64,000 nucleotides of DNA from Thermomicrobiales bacterium (GCA_019637585.1 JAHBVL010000001.1:741947-805946), one strand, 5' to 3'; positions 34,606 to 44,422 are shown, numbered from the stretch's first letter. The notes: a model not told the origin generated them from the sequence alone. A program made the numbers and translations.

Positions 34606-36072
34606 ATGATCGATGTGCTCCATTTCATCGACGGCCAGCATGTGCCGTCACGCTCGGGCAGGACGTTCACATCCGTCAATCCTGCAACGGGAAAGCCCCT
34701 GGCCAATGTCGCATTTGGCGAGAAAGAGGACGTCGACCGTGCCGTGCAGTCCGCCCTGCGGGCATTTCGGGAGGGCCGCTGGACCGGTCTGGCGCCGGCC
34801 GAACGCGCCTCCAGAATGAGAAGAGCGGCCCAGATCATCGCCGACCGCGCTGATGAGATCGCACTGCTGGAGTCGCAGGATTCCGGAAAACCGCTTCCAG
34901 CGGCGAAAGGGGATGTCGTTGCAGCAGCCTCCTGTCTGGAATATTTCTCCCAACTGCCGGAACACATCAACGGATCGCTTTACGCCACGAAACCAGGGAT
35001 GTTCGCCTTCTCCCGGCGCGAGCCTTATGGCGTCGTCGGGGCCATCGCACCATGGAATTTCCCGTTCAATCTGGCAGTCTGGAAAACGGCGGCGCCACTG
35101 GCTGCTGGAAATTCGATTGTGATCAAGATGGCGGAGCAGACACCTGTTTCGACCAACGCACTGGCCGAGGCACTCATCGAGGCGGGTGTGCCGGCCGGGG
35201 TCGTCAACGTTGTCCATGGGGATGGTGAAACGACTGGGGCCACGCTGGCGGCTCATCCAGATGTCCCCAAGATCACGTTCACTGGCAGCACGGAAGTGGG
35301 GAGGAAGATTCTGCATGCCAGCGCCGAGACGATCAAGAGCGTCCATCTGGAACTCGGAGGGAAAACGCCGAACATCGTCTTCGATGACGCCGACATCGAC
35401 CAGGCCGTGGCAGGCTCACTCTTTACCAGCTACTTCAACTCCGGGCAGATTTGCACATCGGGTTCCAGGCTGCTGGTGAACGAGCGTTTGGCAGACGAGT
35501 TTGTCGACACCTTTCGGGCGCGCGCCGAGGCGATTGTCGTCGGCGATCCGCTGGCCGAGGGCACGCATCTGGGTCCGCTGGTTTCGCGGGAGCAGCTCGA
35601 CCGGGTTCAGGGATACATCTCCCTGGGCGGCAACGAGGGAGCGACGTTGTTGACCGGCGGAACGCAACCGGCGGTCGCTGGTTGCGAGGGCGGCTACTTC
35701 ATCAATCCGACGATCTTCACCGATGTCAAACCAGAGATGCGCATCGCCCAGGAGGAAATTTTCGGACCGGTGCTCTCGGTGATGACTTTCTCATCAGAGG
35801 AGGAAGTCGTCCGGATAGCGAACGACGTTTCCTACGGACTCGCCGCAACGGTTTGGACGCGCGATCTGGGACGTGCGCTGAGAATGTCGGAACGGCTCGA
35901 GGCCGGTATCATCTGGACGAACCGGCCGCACTATCTGCAGTGGAATGTTCCCTATGAGGGACACAAGCTGAGTGGTTTGGGCGAGGATCTGGGTATCGAG
36001 AGCATGACGACATTCACCAAGCTGAAGGTGAACTATATCGACTTCAGCGGGGAGCGGATGGGCTGGGCATGA
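34606..36072 (+). CDS. Aldehyde dehydrogenase (ALDH1)
   Basis: NAD(P)-dependent aldehyde dehydrogenase, 488 aa, full length. Catalytic Cys283 (SGQICTSGSR), general base Glu249 (VHLELGGKTPN), Asn151 (PWNFPFN) and cofactor Lys174 (IVIKMAEQTP) are all in place. The sequence is of the betaine/gamma-aminobutyraldehyde dehydrogenase type, but the substrate cannot be fixed. The start has a weak GAGGAG site 5-10 bases upstream. It lies downstream of an operator-like palindrome and upstream of the sulfite-oxidase-like gene. Confidence 0.92.
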   Translation: MIDVLHFIDGQHVPSRSGRTFTSVNPATGKPLANVAFGEKEDVDRAVQSALRAFREGRWTGLAPAERASRMRRAAQIIADRADEIALLESQDSGKPLPAAKGDVVAAASCLEYFSQLPEHINGSLYATKPGMFAFSRREPYGVVGAIAPWNFPFNLAVWKTAAPLAAGNSIVIKMAEQTPVSTNALAEALIEAGVPAGVVNVVHGDGETTGATLAAHPDVPKITFTGSTEVGRKILHASAETIKSVHLELGGKTPNIVFDDADIDQAVAGSLFTSYFNSGQICTSGSRLLVNERLADEFVDTFRARAEAIVVGDPLAEGTHLGPLVSREQLDRVQGYISLGGNEGATLLTGGTQPAVAGCEGGYFINPTIFTDVKPEMRIAQEEIFGPVLSVMTFSSEEEVVRIANDVSYGLAATVWTRDLGRALRMSERLEAGIIWTNRPHYLQWNVPYEGHKLSGLGEDLGIESMTTFTKLKVNYIDFSGERMGWA

Positions 36073-36090
36073 CGCTGCCGTGAGGAACCT

Positions 36091-36139
36091 CGATCGGATG
36101 CGGCGAAAACGCCATGAATGGCGAGGCTACGCGTCGTTC
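36091..36139. repeat. 49-bp interspersed repeat, copy 1
   Basis: Contains CGGATGCGGCGAAAACGCC, a GGCG-AAAA-CGCC stem, followed by ATGAATGGCGAGGCTACGCG. It matches the copy at 38390-38438 at roughly nine of ten bases, in the same chromosomal orientation, 2.3 kb away. It lies between ALDH1 and the MoCo gene. Confidence 0.75.
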
Positions 36140-36216
36140 TCTTGCCGCGCTGGTACCGGTGCTCCGGCATACTGCCTCGGATAGGGAGATCTCGTCCTGC
36201 ACCGAAGGAGGGAGAG

Positions 36217-36735
36217 ATGAGCAATTTCGCTGGGCGCACGATCCACGGTATTCCTCGTCTGGCATTGCGGCATGCTGAGAATCCAGTCCTGGCCATTGGC
36301 GGGCTGGTCGAGAATCCGCAAGCGCTCAGACCGGAAGATCTCTCGAGCCTGCCACGCCACTCATGGCTCGGCTCGGTCAGCTGCCTGGAGCGGGGCCCGA
36401 TTCCGGACACTGATTGGACCGGGATGCGCTTGTCCGACCTGATCGCCCTGGCCAACCCTCGTGCCCGCGCCCGCTATGCGCTCGTCAGCGCTGGCCCCTA
36501 TGGCGTGGCAGTGCCGATCGATGAAGCAGACGAGGTCCTCATCTGCGACCAACTCTCGGGGCATCCCCTCGATGTCACCGAGGGCGGTCCGTGGCGACTT
36601 GTCGTCCCGAACCGCCGCTACTACACCAGCGTCAAATGGATCGACCGCATCGAGCTGACCCTCGATGCCGATCAGGAGTCGGCCGAGCGTATCGGGCTGG
36701 CGCGGCAGCGGGCGAGGGAGGCGAAGAGAGGGGCG

Positions 36736-36738
<3 letters not shown>
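36217..36738 (+). CDS. Sulfite-oxidase-fold molybdopterin-binding protein
   Basis: A 173-aa protein with the oxidoreductase molybdopterin-binding fold of the sulfite oxidase/YedY family, shorter than full enzymes. Signs are LAIGGLVENPQALRPEDLSSLPRHSWLGSVSCLERG (with the Cys at the usual metal-ligand position), TDWTGMRLSDLIALANP, and PWRLVVPNRRYYTSVKWIDRIEL. The ATG at 36217 has GGAGGGAG upstream; the longer frame from 36118 crosses the interspersed repeat. No signal peptide, so cytoplasmic if active. Its stop TAG opens a long heptad array. Confidence 0.8.
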
Positions 36739-36878
<140 letters not shown>

Positions 36879-36881
<3 letters not shown>

Positions 36882-38339
36882 TGCACCAAGATCCACATAC
36901 ACATTCTTCACCTGCGTATAGAGATCGAGACCGTGCATTGAGAGTTCGCGGCCGAGACCGCTCTTCTTGTAGCCGCCGAACGGGCCGAGCACGCCCGGAC
37001 CGCCGTTGCTGTTCACCGAGACCATGCCCGATCGGAGCCCTTTCGCCACACGCATGGCCCGGCCGAGATCGCGCGTCCAAACGGACGCGGCGAGACCATA
37101 TTCGTTGGCATTCGCTGCCGCAACGACTTCCGCCTCGTCTTCGAAACGAATCACTGACACGACCGGACCGAAGATCTCTTCGCGGGCGATGCGCATGTCG
37201 TTCGAGACATCGGCGAAGATCGTCGGTTGCAGGAAATTCCCGGCGTCGAATGCGGTTGGACGCACGCCTCCATAGATGAGTGCGGCGCCTTCGTCGCGAC
37301 CGATGTCGATGTAGTTCGCCACCCGCTCGTGCTGAGCGGAGGAGATCAGCGGACCCATGCGGGTTGCCGTGTCGGCGGGATCGCCGACCGTCCATTGCTC
37401 TGTCTGGTCGACGAGATGGTTGAGGAAGCGGTCGTAGGACGAGTCGGTGACGAAAATCCGGGTCCGGGCGGTGCAGGTTTGGCCGGTGTTGTTGAATCCG
37501 GCCGGCACAGCGAACGCAGCGGCTTTTTCCAGATCGGCATCGGCGAACACGATGTTGGGACTCTTGCCTCCGAGCTCGAGAGAGACCTTTTTTACCGTAC
37601 CGGCCGCGGCGCGAAGAATCTGGATGCCGGTCGCTGTTTCTCCGGTGAACGCGATCTTGTCGACCAGAGGATGTGTCGCCAGGTGTTCACCGATGACCGC
37701 GCCGGGACCGGGCAGCACACTGATCGCTCCTTCCGGCACACCGGCTTCGAGGCAAATCTCGCCGAGCGCCAATGCGGTCAGCGGGGTGTTGGATGCCGGT
37801 TTGAGGATGAGTGTGCAACCGGCGGCCAGACCGGGGGCCACTTTCCAGCTGGCCATCGAGAACGGAAAGTTCCACGGAACGATCTGCCCGCAGACGCCGG
37901 CAGGTTCGCGCAGGGTGAAGTCGAGGATGTTGTCAGCGACCGGGATCGTCTCGCCGAAGTACTTGTCCGCGGCGCCAGCGTAGTAGTCGAACACACCCGT
38001 CGCCGAAAGCACTTCGTTCTTGGCGTTGGTGATCGGCTTGCCGGTGTTGATGCTTTCGAGCTGCGCCAGCTCATCGGCACGCTCCCGGATCAGGTCGGCG
38101 ATCCGGCGAACGACTTTGCCCCGGTCCGTGGCGCTGGTGCGCGGCCACGCACCCGAGTCGAACTCAGCCCGGGCGGCCGCGACAGCCCGTTCGACATCTT
38201 CCGGCCCGGCTTTCGCCACCATTCCGATCACCTGGTTGGTGGCCGGATTGATCACCGGAAAAGTGTCGCCGCTGGCAGCCTCAACGTGCTGTCCGCCGAT
38301 CAGCAGTTTGTAGCGGGTGACTTCTGTTGTCGCGGTCAT
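36879..38339 (-). CDS. Aldehyde dehydrogenase (ALDH2)
   Basis: NAD(P)-dependent aldehyde dehydrogenase, 486 aa, complete. Asn157 (VPWNFPFS), Lys180 (LILKPASNTP), Glu255 (VSLELGGKSPN) and catalytic Cys289 (NTGQTCTARTR) are intact. It resembles betaine/gamma-aminobutyraldehyde dehydrogenases. AAAGGAG lies 7 bases before the ATG. Its last codons (LGA-stop) already belong to the heptad array. The truncated third aldehyde dehydrogenase lies just upstream on the same strand. Confidence 0.92.
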
Positions 38340-38389
38340 GAATACTCCTTTGCAGGTTCGGACAGTCGCCTCGCGATTGCGAGGGGCTG

Positions 38390-38438
38390 CGAACGGATGT
38401 GGGCGAAAGCGCCATGAATGATGAGGCTACGCGTCGTC
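38390..38438. repeat. 49-bp interspersed repeat, copy 2
   Basis: Contains CGGATGTGGGCGAAAGCGCC followed by ATGAATGATGAGGCTACGCG, and pairs with copy 1 at 36091-36139. It sits between the 3' end of the truncated aldehyde dehydrogenase and the start of ALDH2, 50 bases before the latter. Confidence 0.75.
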
Positions 38439-38472
38439 ATCAGGGCGAACTGGCGCCCGAGTCCGGCATGCC

Positions 38473-38937
38473 TCAGAGCGCAATCGTAACGGCACGAGTC
38501 TCTGTGTAGAGTTCGAGCACTTCGTGTCCCATTTCCCTTCCCCAACCGGACTGCTTGAACCCGCCGAACGGCACGGCGGGATCGGTCACGCCGTAGCAAT
38601 TGATCCAAACTGAGCCGGCTCGCAGCTTGCTGGCGATCGAGTGCGCTTTCGAGAGATTGGTGGTCCAGATGCCGGCCGCGAGACCATAGGTGGTGTTGTT
38701 GGCGGTCGCCACCAGATCGTCGAGGTCGTCGAAGGGAATCGCCGCGACGACCGGGCCGAAGATCTCTTCCTGCACGATGCTCATCGAGGGCTTCGTGTCG
38801 ACGAAGACGGTTGGTTCGACAATATAGCCCTGGTCGCCGCGCCGTTTGCCGCCCGACAGGGTGCGGGCGCCATTCTCGACGCCGCTCTGCAGATAGCCAA
38901 CCACGCGGTTCAGCTGTTCGTCGGACACCAGCGGCGA
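38473..38937 (-). pseudogene. Truncated aldehyde dehydrogenase, 3' third only
   Basis: The frame encodes the C-terminal ~155 residues of an aldehyde dehydrogenase: SPLVSDEQLNRVVGYLQSG, IVQEEIFGPVVAAIPFDD, NTTYGLAAGIWT, VPFGGFKQSGWGREMG and LELYTETRAVTIAL. The Rossmann domain, Glu and catalytic Cys (about 320 residues) are missing. A TAG stop falls immediately upstream of the S-P-L-V codons, right where an 18-base palindrome begins. It cannot be an active enzyme. A GTG at 38928 could start a fragment, but with no clear ribosome site. Confidence 0.85.
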
Positions 38938-38959
38938 CTATTGATTAATCAATAGTTGA
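38938..38959. promoter_or_regulatory. 18-bp palindrome and ALDH operator core at deletion junction
   Basis: CTATTGATTAATCAATAG is a perfect 18-base palindrome (38938-38955). It overlaps a minus-strand TCAACTATTGA (38949-38959) that also occurs upstream of ALDH1 in the same relation to the gene. It directly abuts the broken aldehyde dehydrogenase coding sequence. Confidence 0.6.
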
Positions 38960-39018
38960 ATACTACACGGGAAGTGGAGAGTCAGGAGGTTGGGGGGCGG
39001 CGCCGTGGAGGGTGCATT

Positions 39019-39195
39019 GAGTAGATAGTAGATAGTAGATAGTAGATGGTAGATGGTAGATGGTAGATGGCAGATGGCAGATGGCAGATGGTTGAACGTA
39101 GGTCGCAGCGCACAGTGGATAGCCACCACTCACCGCTCACCACCAACCATCAACTATCAACTATTCACTATGCACTATATGCACTATATGCACTA
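39019..39195. repeat. Heptad-repeat hairpin at the end of peptide importer 3
   Basis: The plus arm has eleven heptads without a gap (39019-39095): GAGTAGA, TAGTAGA x3, TGGTAGA x3, TGGCAGA x3, TGGTTGA. The minus arm begins at the permease TAG stop (39195): TAGTGCA repeated with two 2-base insertions, TAGTGAA, TAGTTGA x2, TGGTTGG, TGGTGAG, CGGTGAG, TGGTGGC. The arms are complementary. Confidence 0.9.
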
Positions 39196-40104
39196 CCGCC
39201 TCAATCTCGGATCCAGCGCATCCCGCAGGCTGTCCCCCAGAAGATTGAAACCCAGCACGCTGATCATGATGGCCAGACCGGGAAAGAGGAGGAGCCAGGG
39301 GGCGATCTCGGCGATGCCGGTGCTGTCGCTCAACATCTGACCCCAGGAGGGCTCCGGCGGTGGAGTGCCGAGACCGAGAAAGCTCAACCCCGCTTCGGTC
39401 AGAAGTGCCCAGGAGAGCGCGAGACTGATCTGGACGATCGTCGGCGCCACGGTGTTGGGGAGGACATGCCTGAGCAGAATACGCCAGGAGGGCGACCCAA
39501 TCGCCGAGGCCGCCTCGACAAAGTCCGTTTCCTTCAATGAAAGCACCGGTCCTCGCGCCACCCGGGCAAAGATCGGGGTGTAGACGATGGCGATCGCCAG
39601 AATCGTGTTGCGGATACCGGTGCCGAGCACGGTCACCACGAGCAACGCCAGCAGGATCGCCGGAAAGGCGAAGAAGACATCCATGACGCGCATGGCCACG
39701 TTGTCCAGAAAGCCACCGGACCAGGCGGAAAGCACACCAATCGTCGTGCCAATCGCGGTGGCCAGTGTGACGCTGGCCAGCACGACGATCATCGAGTTGG
39801 TGCCACCTTTGATGATCCGGCTGAGCACATCCCGCCCGAGCATGTCCGTGCCCATCAGATAGGTGCGGTTGGGACCCTGCAACCGGTCGGGACGGTGCTG
39901 CTCCAACGGGTCGAATGGCGTCACACCGAGTGCTCCGGCCAGGGCGACGAGGACATACGCCGTCACGATCGCCAGCCCGATGGCGCCGCTCGGGGTACCG
40001 GCGATCTGCCGGAGCAGACTCGACCGAGACCGCGTCCGGGTTTCGGCAGGCTGCCCGGGCTCAGGAGCGGTTAGCGTAGGAGATGCGGGGATCGATTGCT
40101 GCAT
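39193..40104 (-). CDS. Peptide ABC transporter permease, DppC type (importer 3)
   Basis: DppC-family permease, 303 aa from the ATG at 40104 (a TTG two codons earlier is possible). The first membrane segment (AIGLAIVTAYVLVALAGAL) is followed by NRTYLMGTDMLGRDVLSRIIKGG, the EAA loop KETDFVEAASAIGSPSWRILLRHVLPNTVAPTI (~180-212) and the C-terminal GDSLRDALDPRLRR. It overlaps the DppB gene upstream by 44 bases. Its TAG stop opens a TAGTGCA heptad array. Confidence 0.9.
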   Translation of the reverse strand: MQQSIPASPTLTAPEPGQPAETRTRSRSSLLRQIAGTPSGAIGLAIVTAYVLVALAGALGVTPFDPLEQHRPDRLQGPNRTYLMGTDMLGRDVLSRIIKGGTNSMIVVLASVTLATAIGTTIGVLSAWSGGFLDNVAMRVMDVFFAFPAILLALLVVTVLGTGIRNTILAIAIVYTPIFARVARGPVLSLKETDFVEAASAIGSPSWRILLRHVLPNTVAPTIVQISLALSWALLTEAGLSFLGLGTPPPEPSWGQMLSDSTGIAEIAPWLLLFPGLAIMISVLGFNLLGDSLRDALDPRLRR

Positions 40105-41026
40105 AACCAAGATCGACCAGAACGTTGATGATCACAACCATCGCGGCGATAAAAAGGGTGACTCCCTGGATCAGCGCGTAGTCGCGCTGGGAAATCGCAT
40201 TGAGCGTCAGCCGGCCAAGTCCGGGCAACGCGAAGATCTGCTCGATGATCACGGCGCCGCCCAGGAGATAGCTGATCTCGATCCCGGTCAACGTGACGAC
40301 CGGAATCAGTGCGTTTCTCAGGGTATGGCGAACGATGACCACTTTTTCCCGCAACCCTTTGGCTCGCGCGGTGCGCACGTAGTCCTGGCCCAGCACTTCC
40401 AGCATCGCCGAGCGCGTCGTGCGCATAACCGACGCCGAAAAAGCCAGACCGAGCGTCAGCGCCGGCAGGAGCATTTGCTTGAGATTCAGAATCGGGTCGT
40501 CGAGCAATCGCGTGAAGTTGCCGGCATTGGGCAGGAAGTTGAAGTATTTGGACAGCACGAAGATCGACAGCGTCGCCACCAGGAAGTTCGGCGCGGCCAG
40601 TCCGATCAGGGCGAAGAGACGGCCGCCCAGATCGATGGCCGAGTTGCGGCGAACCGCTGACCCGACACCGAGCGGGATGCCAACGAGCAGGGCCACGACG
40701 ACCGAGAGGAAGGCCAGCTCGAATGTCACGGGCAGGCGATGCAGAATCAGATCGAGCACCGGTTCGCCGAGTCGGACCGAATAGCCGAGATCCCCCTGAA
40801 GGACGTTGCGCAGCCAGACGAAGTACTGCTCGACCGGCGATTTGTCCAGGCCGAAATACTCTTCGAGTGAGGCACGCTGAGTGGCGGTGAGCAAACCAGC
40901 TTCCGTGCCGAGCATCGCGGTGATCGCATTGCCGGGCACCATCCGGATCGCCACAAAGACGAGCACCGACACCCCGAGGAGGGTGGGTATGGCGAACAGG
41001 AAGCGTTGCAGCAGATAGCGAAGCAC
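40061..41026 (-). CDS. Peptide ABC transporter permease, DppB type (importer 3)
   Basis: DppB-family permease, 321 aa. N-terminus MLRYLLQRFLFAIPTLLGVSVLVFVAIRMVPGNA; EAA loop LGQDYVRTARAKGLREKVVIVRHTLRNALIPVV near residues 215-247; C-terminal LGYAAIDPRISYANRS. Six membrane segments. It follows the binding-protein gene by about 70 bases on the minus strand. The C-terminal codons overlap the start of the DppC gene. Confidence 0.92.
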   Translation of the reverse strand: MLRYLLQRFLFAIPTLLGVSVLVFVAIRMVPGNAITAMLGTEAGLLTATQRASLEEYFGLDKSPVEQYFVWLRNVLQGDLGYSVRLGEPVLDLILHRLPVTFELAFLSVVVALLVGIPLGVGSAVRRNSAIDLGGRLFALIGLAAPNFLVATLSIFVLSKYFNFLPNAGNFTRLLDDPILNLKQMLLPALTLGLAFSASVMRTTRSAMLEVLGQDYVRTARAKGLREKVVIVRHTLRNALIPVVTLTGIEISYLLGGAVIIEQIFALPGLGRLTLNAISQRDYALIQGVTLFIAAMVVIINVLVDLGYAAIDPRISYANRS

Positions 41027-41095
41027 GGGCTTTTCCGGGAACGAACCGGGGCGGAGCCGAGCTCCGCCCCGGACGTCAACTCACAAGGTTTTGCG

Positions 41096-42655
41096 TCAGC
41101 GAGTCAGGGTCACCTGACTGAGACTGACGAGCGACCCAGTCGGGTTGGGAACGAATCCCGAGACCACCGACGTTTGGCCGGTGTAGAGGAATCCGGTGTA
41201 GAGCCAGATCCACGGCGATGTTTCGGCCAGATGCGCTTCGAATTCGGCGAAGATCGCCTTGCGAGCGTCGGGATCGGTTTCGACCTGGCCCTGTTTCATC
41301 AGGCTGTCCAGGGTTTCGTCGATGTACCCCGCCACATTGCCGAACTGAGCGCCGAACTGCCAGTAACGCGAATACATGGTGTATGGATCGGTGCGTCCGC
41401 CGTTGCGGGCGATCGCGGCATCGAAATCGCCGGCCAGCCAGCGGTCGACATAGACGCTCAGCTCGAGCGGCTCGATTTCGACATTGATGTTGATCTCGCC
41501 AAGCTGCGACTGGATCGTTTCCGCGATCGTCAGCGATGTTGGCGGTTCGTCGACACCGGCGATGATCGTCATGTCGAATCCATCGGCATACCCAGCCTGC
41601 TCCATCAGCGCCCGCGCCTGATCGAGATCCTGCTCGTAGCAGAAGAGCTGATCGGTGGGCAGCGCGAAGGCAGGCATCGTCAGGGGGCCGGTGACCCGTC
41701 CTTCGCCCAGAGCGACAACGTCGACGATCTCCTGGCGGTTGATCGCGCAGGAAATCGCCTGCCGGACCTCGAGGATCGCCAGCGGGCTGTCATTGGCCGA
41801 TGGCGTGGCTGGATCGGCGGGGATGTCCATGGCCCGCAGCTGAAGGACCTGATAGGAGATATCGGGCGCCCGGTTGATGGTGATGTCCGAACCTTCGGTC
41901 GGCAGAGTGGCGATCAGCGGATCCTCGATCATGGCGAAGTCGATTTCACCGGCGCGCAGCGCCGCCATGATGGTCGATTCGTCCGGGATGATCCGGATTT
42001 CGACGCCGTCGACATGCGGTCCGTCGCCCCACCAGTCGGTATTGGCGGAGAGAATCGTGACCTCTTCCGGCGTCCAGGAATCGAGCTTGAAGGGGCCGGT
42101 GCCGATGGCGTCCGTGGTCGGGTCGCCGTTGGCGATGACATCGGCGGACAGAATCGATGCATTGGCGCTGGCCAGCGCATGGACCAGCGGCACGTCCGGA
42201 ATGGAGAGATTCAGCACGACGGTGTTGTCATCCGGAGCATCCATCGACGTGATGCTGAGGAGGTTGGTCCGCGTGGCGGAACCGGTTTCCTCGTCGAGGA
42301 TTCGCTCGAACGACGCAACGACGTCGGCGGAGGTGAAGTCGGAGCCGTCGTGGAATGTCACACCCTGGCGCAGATGGAACGTGAGCGCCAGGCCATCTTC
42401 GGAGAACTCCCAGCTCTCTGCCAGAGCGGGAACGACCTCGAGATTGGCATCGACCTGGACGAGTGGTTCGTAGATGAGCTCAGTCAGCCGCAATGAGGCG
42501 AATGCTGTTTGCGCGTGCGGATCGAGGCCGGTGGCGTCGACCGCCCGGGCCATGATCAGCGTGTTGTTCTCCTGGGCGCGGACCGGGCCGAGCTGCGCGG
42601 CGCCGATCATCAAAAGCAAAGCCGCCAGGACCACACCCAGCTTGGACGACTTCAT
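41096..42655 (-). CDS. Peptide ABC transporter substrate-binding protein (importer 3)
   Basis: Family 5 solute-binding protein, 519 aa, with an ordinary Sec signal peptide (MKSSKLGVVLAALLLMIGAAQLGPVRAQ), unlike the Tat-like leaders of importers 1 and 2. Signatures: PALAESWEFSEDGLALTFHLRQGVTFHDGSDFTSADV, then AIGTGPFKLDSWTPEEV. First gene of a binding protein-DppB-DppC operon on the minus strand. AGGAGGGAC precedes the ATG. No ATPase gene accompanies it. Confidence 0.92.
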   Translation of the reverse strand: MKSSKLGVVLAALLLMIGAAQLGPVRAQENNTLIMARAVDATGLDPHAQTAFASLRLTELIYEPLVQVDANLEVVPALAESWEFSEDGLALTFHLRQGVTFHDGSDFTSADVVASFERILDEETGSATRTNLLSITSMDAPDDNTVVLNLSIPDVPLVHALASANASILSADVIANGDPTTDAIGTGPFKLDSWTPEEVTILSANTDWWGDGPHVDGVEIRIIPDESTIMAALRAGEIDFAMIEDPLIATLPTEGSDITINRAPDISYQVLQLRAMDIPADPATPSANDSPLAILEVRQAISCAINRQEIVDVVALGEGRVTGPLTMPAFALPTDQLFCYEQDLDQARALMEQAGYADGFDMTIIAGVDEPPTSLTIAETIQSQLGEININVEIEPLELSVYVDRWLAGDFDAAIARNGGRTDPYTMYSRYWQFGAQFGNVAGYIDETLDSLMKQGQVETDPDARKAIFAEFEAHLAETSPWIWLYTGFLYTGQTSVVSGFVPNPTGSLVSLSQVTLTR

Positions 42656-42752
42656 GACACTGTCCCTCCTTGCTGCACGTTTCCGCTCAGGTGCCGTTCA
42701 TGCTCCGGACGGACCGGGAGCAGAGATGGAATTGCGCGGATCAAACCTGATA

Positions 42753-43247
42753 TCAGTATGACAGAGGCGTGAGCCGCCTGCGATAGAGCCGTTCCTCGAC
42801 CCCATCGATCGCGAAATCGGGCAGGGCGCCAGCGCATGCATAACCGCGAGCGCGATAGAAGGACTCGGCGCGTTCGTTTTCGCTGCCGACGAGGAGACTG
42901 AGATATGACGCTCCGGCCGAGCAACACCGTTCTTCCGCCGCATCGAGGAGCAGCGAGCCGATCGATCGTCCGGTGTGTGCCGGCGAGACACCCAACCGCT
43001 TGAGGTACGCGTCCGTTCCGAACATCCCCCGCTCGATACACCAGGCGAACCCCACGGGCAAACCATCGAGCTCGGCCACGATGGCGATGTCGCTCCGACC
43101 GATCGCTTCCGTCAGATCGTGCTCGATCGATGATACGGTCATGCCGTAACTGACCCAATGCTGGTCGGTCATCATCCAACCGGCGATGGCGGAGATGTCG
43201 GTGTGAACGAGATCCCGGATCAGGATGCCGGGTGTGTCTGGCGCCAT
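42753..43247 (-). CDS. GNAT family N-acetyltransferase
   Basis: A 164-aa acetyltransferase of the GNAT superfamily. Motif A LGVSPAHTGRSIGSLLLDAAEERC (about 85-108) would bind the acetyl-CoA pyrophosphate, and the late SENERAESFYRARGYACAGAL is motif B. Cytoplasmic, substrate unknown. Its start lies 28 bases inside the end of anmK on the same strand, which suggests coupled translation and perhaps shared expression with cell-wall sugar recycling, though a functional link is not shown. Confidence 0.87.
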   Translation of the reverse strand: MAPDTPGILIRDLVHTDISAIAGWMMTDQHWVSYGMTVSSIEHDLTEAIGRSDIAIVAELDGLPVGFAWCIERGMFGTDAYLKRLGVSPAHTGRSIGSLLLDAAEERCCSAGASYLSLLVGSENERAESFYRARGYACAGALPDFAIDGVEERLYRRRLTPLSY

Positions 43248-44416
43248 GTCTGCTCGATCAGGCGGGCATAGTTGTTGCCCGGTGTAATCTGGCCCAGCAC
43301 CACACCCCTCGAAGCGCCGGTGATGGAGGGATGGGCGCCGGGTCGTACGTGCCAGGTTTCATGTCCGACCACCGCACAGAGGAGCGCTTCCTTGTAGTCG
43401 CTGTTCTGGCCAAGATCCTCCTGGGTGAGCACCACCGCCGGTTCCACCAGATTGCGCAACATGGCGACCATGGTGGCGTTGTGCCGGCCGCCGCCGCCGA
43501 GAATGACTTCATCGATGGGGCGGGGGGCGAAACGGCGGTAGGCGTCGGCGATGCTCTCGGCGGTCAGCGCAGTCACGGTGGCCACGATGTCGTCCAGGGA
43601 AAGACCGCGTTCCCGGCCCCGTTGCAACATCTCTTCGGCCATGACCGCTCCAAACAGCTCCCGCCCGGTGGTTTTCGGTGGTGTTCGCTCGTAATAGGGG
43701 TGGACAGCGAGTGCGTCGAGCCAGGCGAAGTCGACTGTCCCCCGGGCAGCGATTTCGCCGTCCTTGTCGTAGGCCAGCTCGCCATCGGTGGCGATTCGCA
43801 GAATGTCGTCGATCAGCGAGTTGCCCGGTCCCGTATCGAACGCCACCGGCTGGGACGTTTCATCGGACAAGGGCGGCAGAAAGGTGACATTGCCGATACC
43901 GCCGATGTTCTGAATAGCCCGCATTTTCGTCGGGTGGCGCTGCAGCAGCCAGTCGACATAGCCGGCCAGCGGCGCTCCCTGACCGCCGGCCGCGATATCC
44001 CGCATGCGTAGATCGTTGATCGTGGTGATGCCGGTTCGTTCGGCGATGACCGCGCCTTCGCCCAATTGAATGGTGGAGTGCACGCTGCCGTCCGGCAGAA
44101 CTTCGTGCCAGAGGGTCTGCCCGTGCGACGCGATGAGATCGACGTCATCGGGGGAGAGCCCGGCTTCGTCGACGATCGCCAGTACTGCGGCGGCGAAGGC
44201 TTCACCGAGGTCGGCATTGAGCCGGCAGAGATCGTCGATACGGCTCAGTTCCGGGTCATAGCTGTTGAGGACTCGTTCCCGGAGAGCGGGCTCGTAGGGA
44301 TAGGTCTTGCCGGCCACAATTCGCGCGTCGAGGTGCGGCGGCGCGCCCGAAATCTCGCACAGGGCGGCGTCGACGCCGTCGGCGGATGTTCCGGAGATAA
44401 GACCGATAACTAGCAT
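43220..44416 (-). CDS. anmK: Anhydro-N-acetylmuramic acid kinase
   Basis: AnmK phosphorylates and opens 1,6-anhydroMurNAc during peptidoglycan recycling, giving MurNAc-6-phosphate. 398 aa from the ATG at 44416, where the family N-terminus (MLVIGLISGTSADGVDAAL, the ATP loop) begins. Other marks: LIASHGQTLWHEV, AFDTGPGNSLIDDIL and VILGGGGRHNATMVAMLRNL. The frame stays open 20 codons upstream, but those are read from GGCnnnn heptads and are not family sequence. No Shine-Dalgarno precedes the chosen ATG; the heptad array borders it. No murQ gene nearby. Confidence 0.93.
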   Translation of the reverse strand: MLVIGLISGTSADGVDAALCEISGAPPHLDARIVAGKTYPYEPALRERVLNSYDPELSRIDDLCRLNADLGEAFAAAVLAIVDEAGLSPDDVDLIASHGQTLWHEVLPDGSVHSTIQLGEGAVIAERTGITTINDLRMRDIAAGGQGAPLAGYVDWLLQRHPTKMRAIQNIGGIGNVTFLPPLSDETSQPVAFDTGPGNSLIDDILRIATDGELAYDKDGEIAARGTVDFAWLDALAVHPYYERTPPKTTGRELFGAVMAEEMLQRGRERGLSLDDIVATVTALTAESIADAYRRFAPRPIDEVILGGGGRHNATMVAMLRNLVEPAVVLTQEDLGQNSDYKEALLCAVVGHETWHVRPGAHPSITGASRGVVLGQITPGNNYARLIEQTWRQTHPAS

Positions 44417-44422
44417 GACGAA

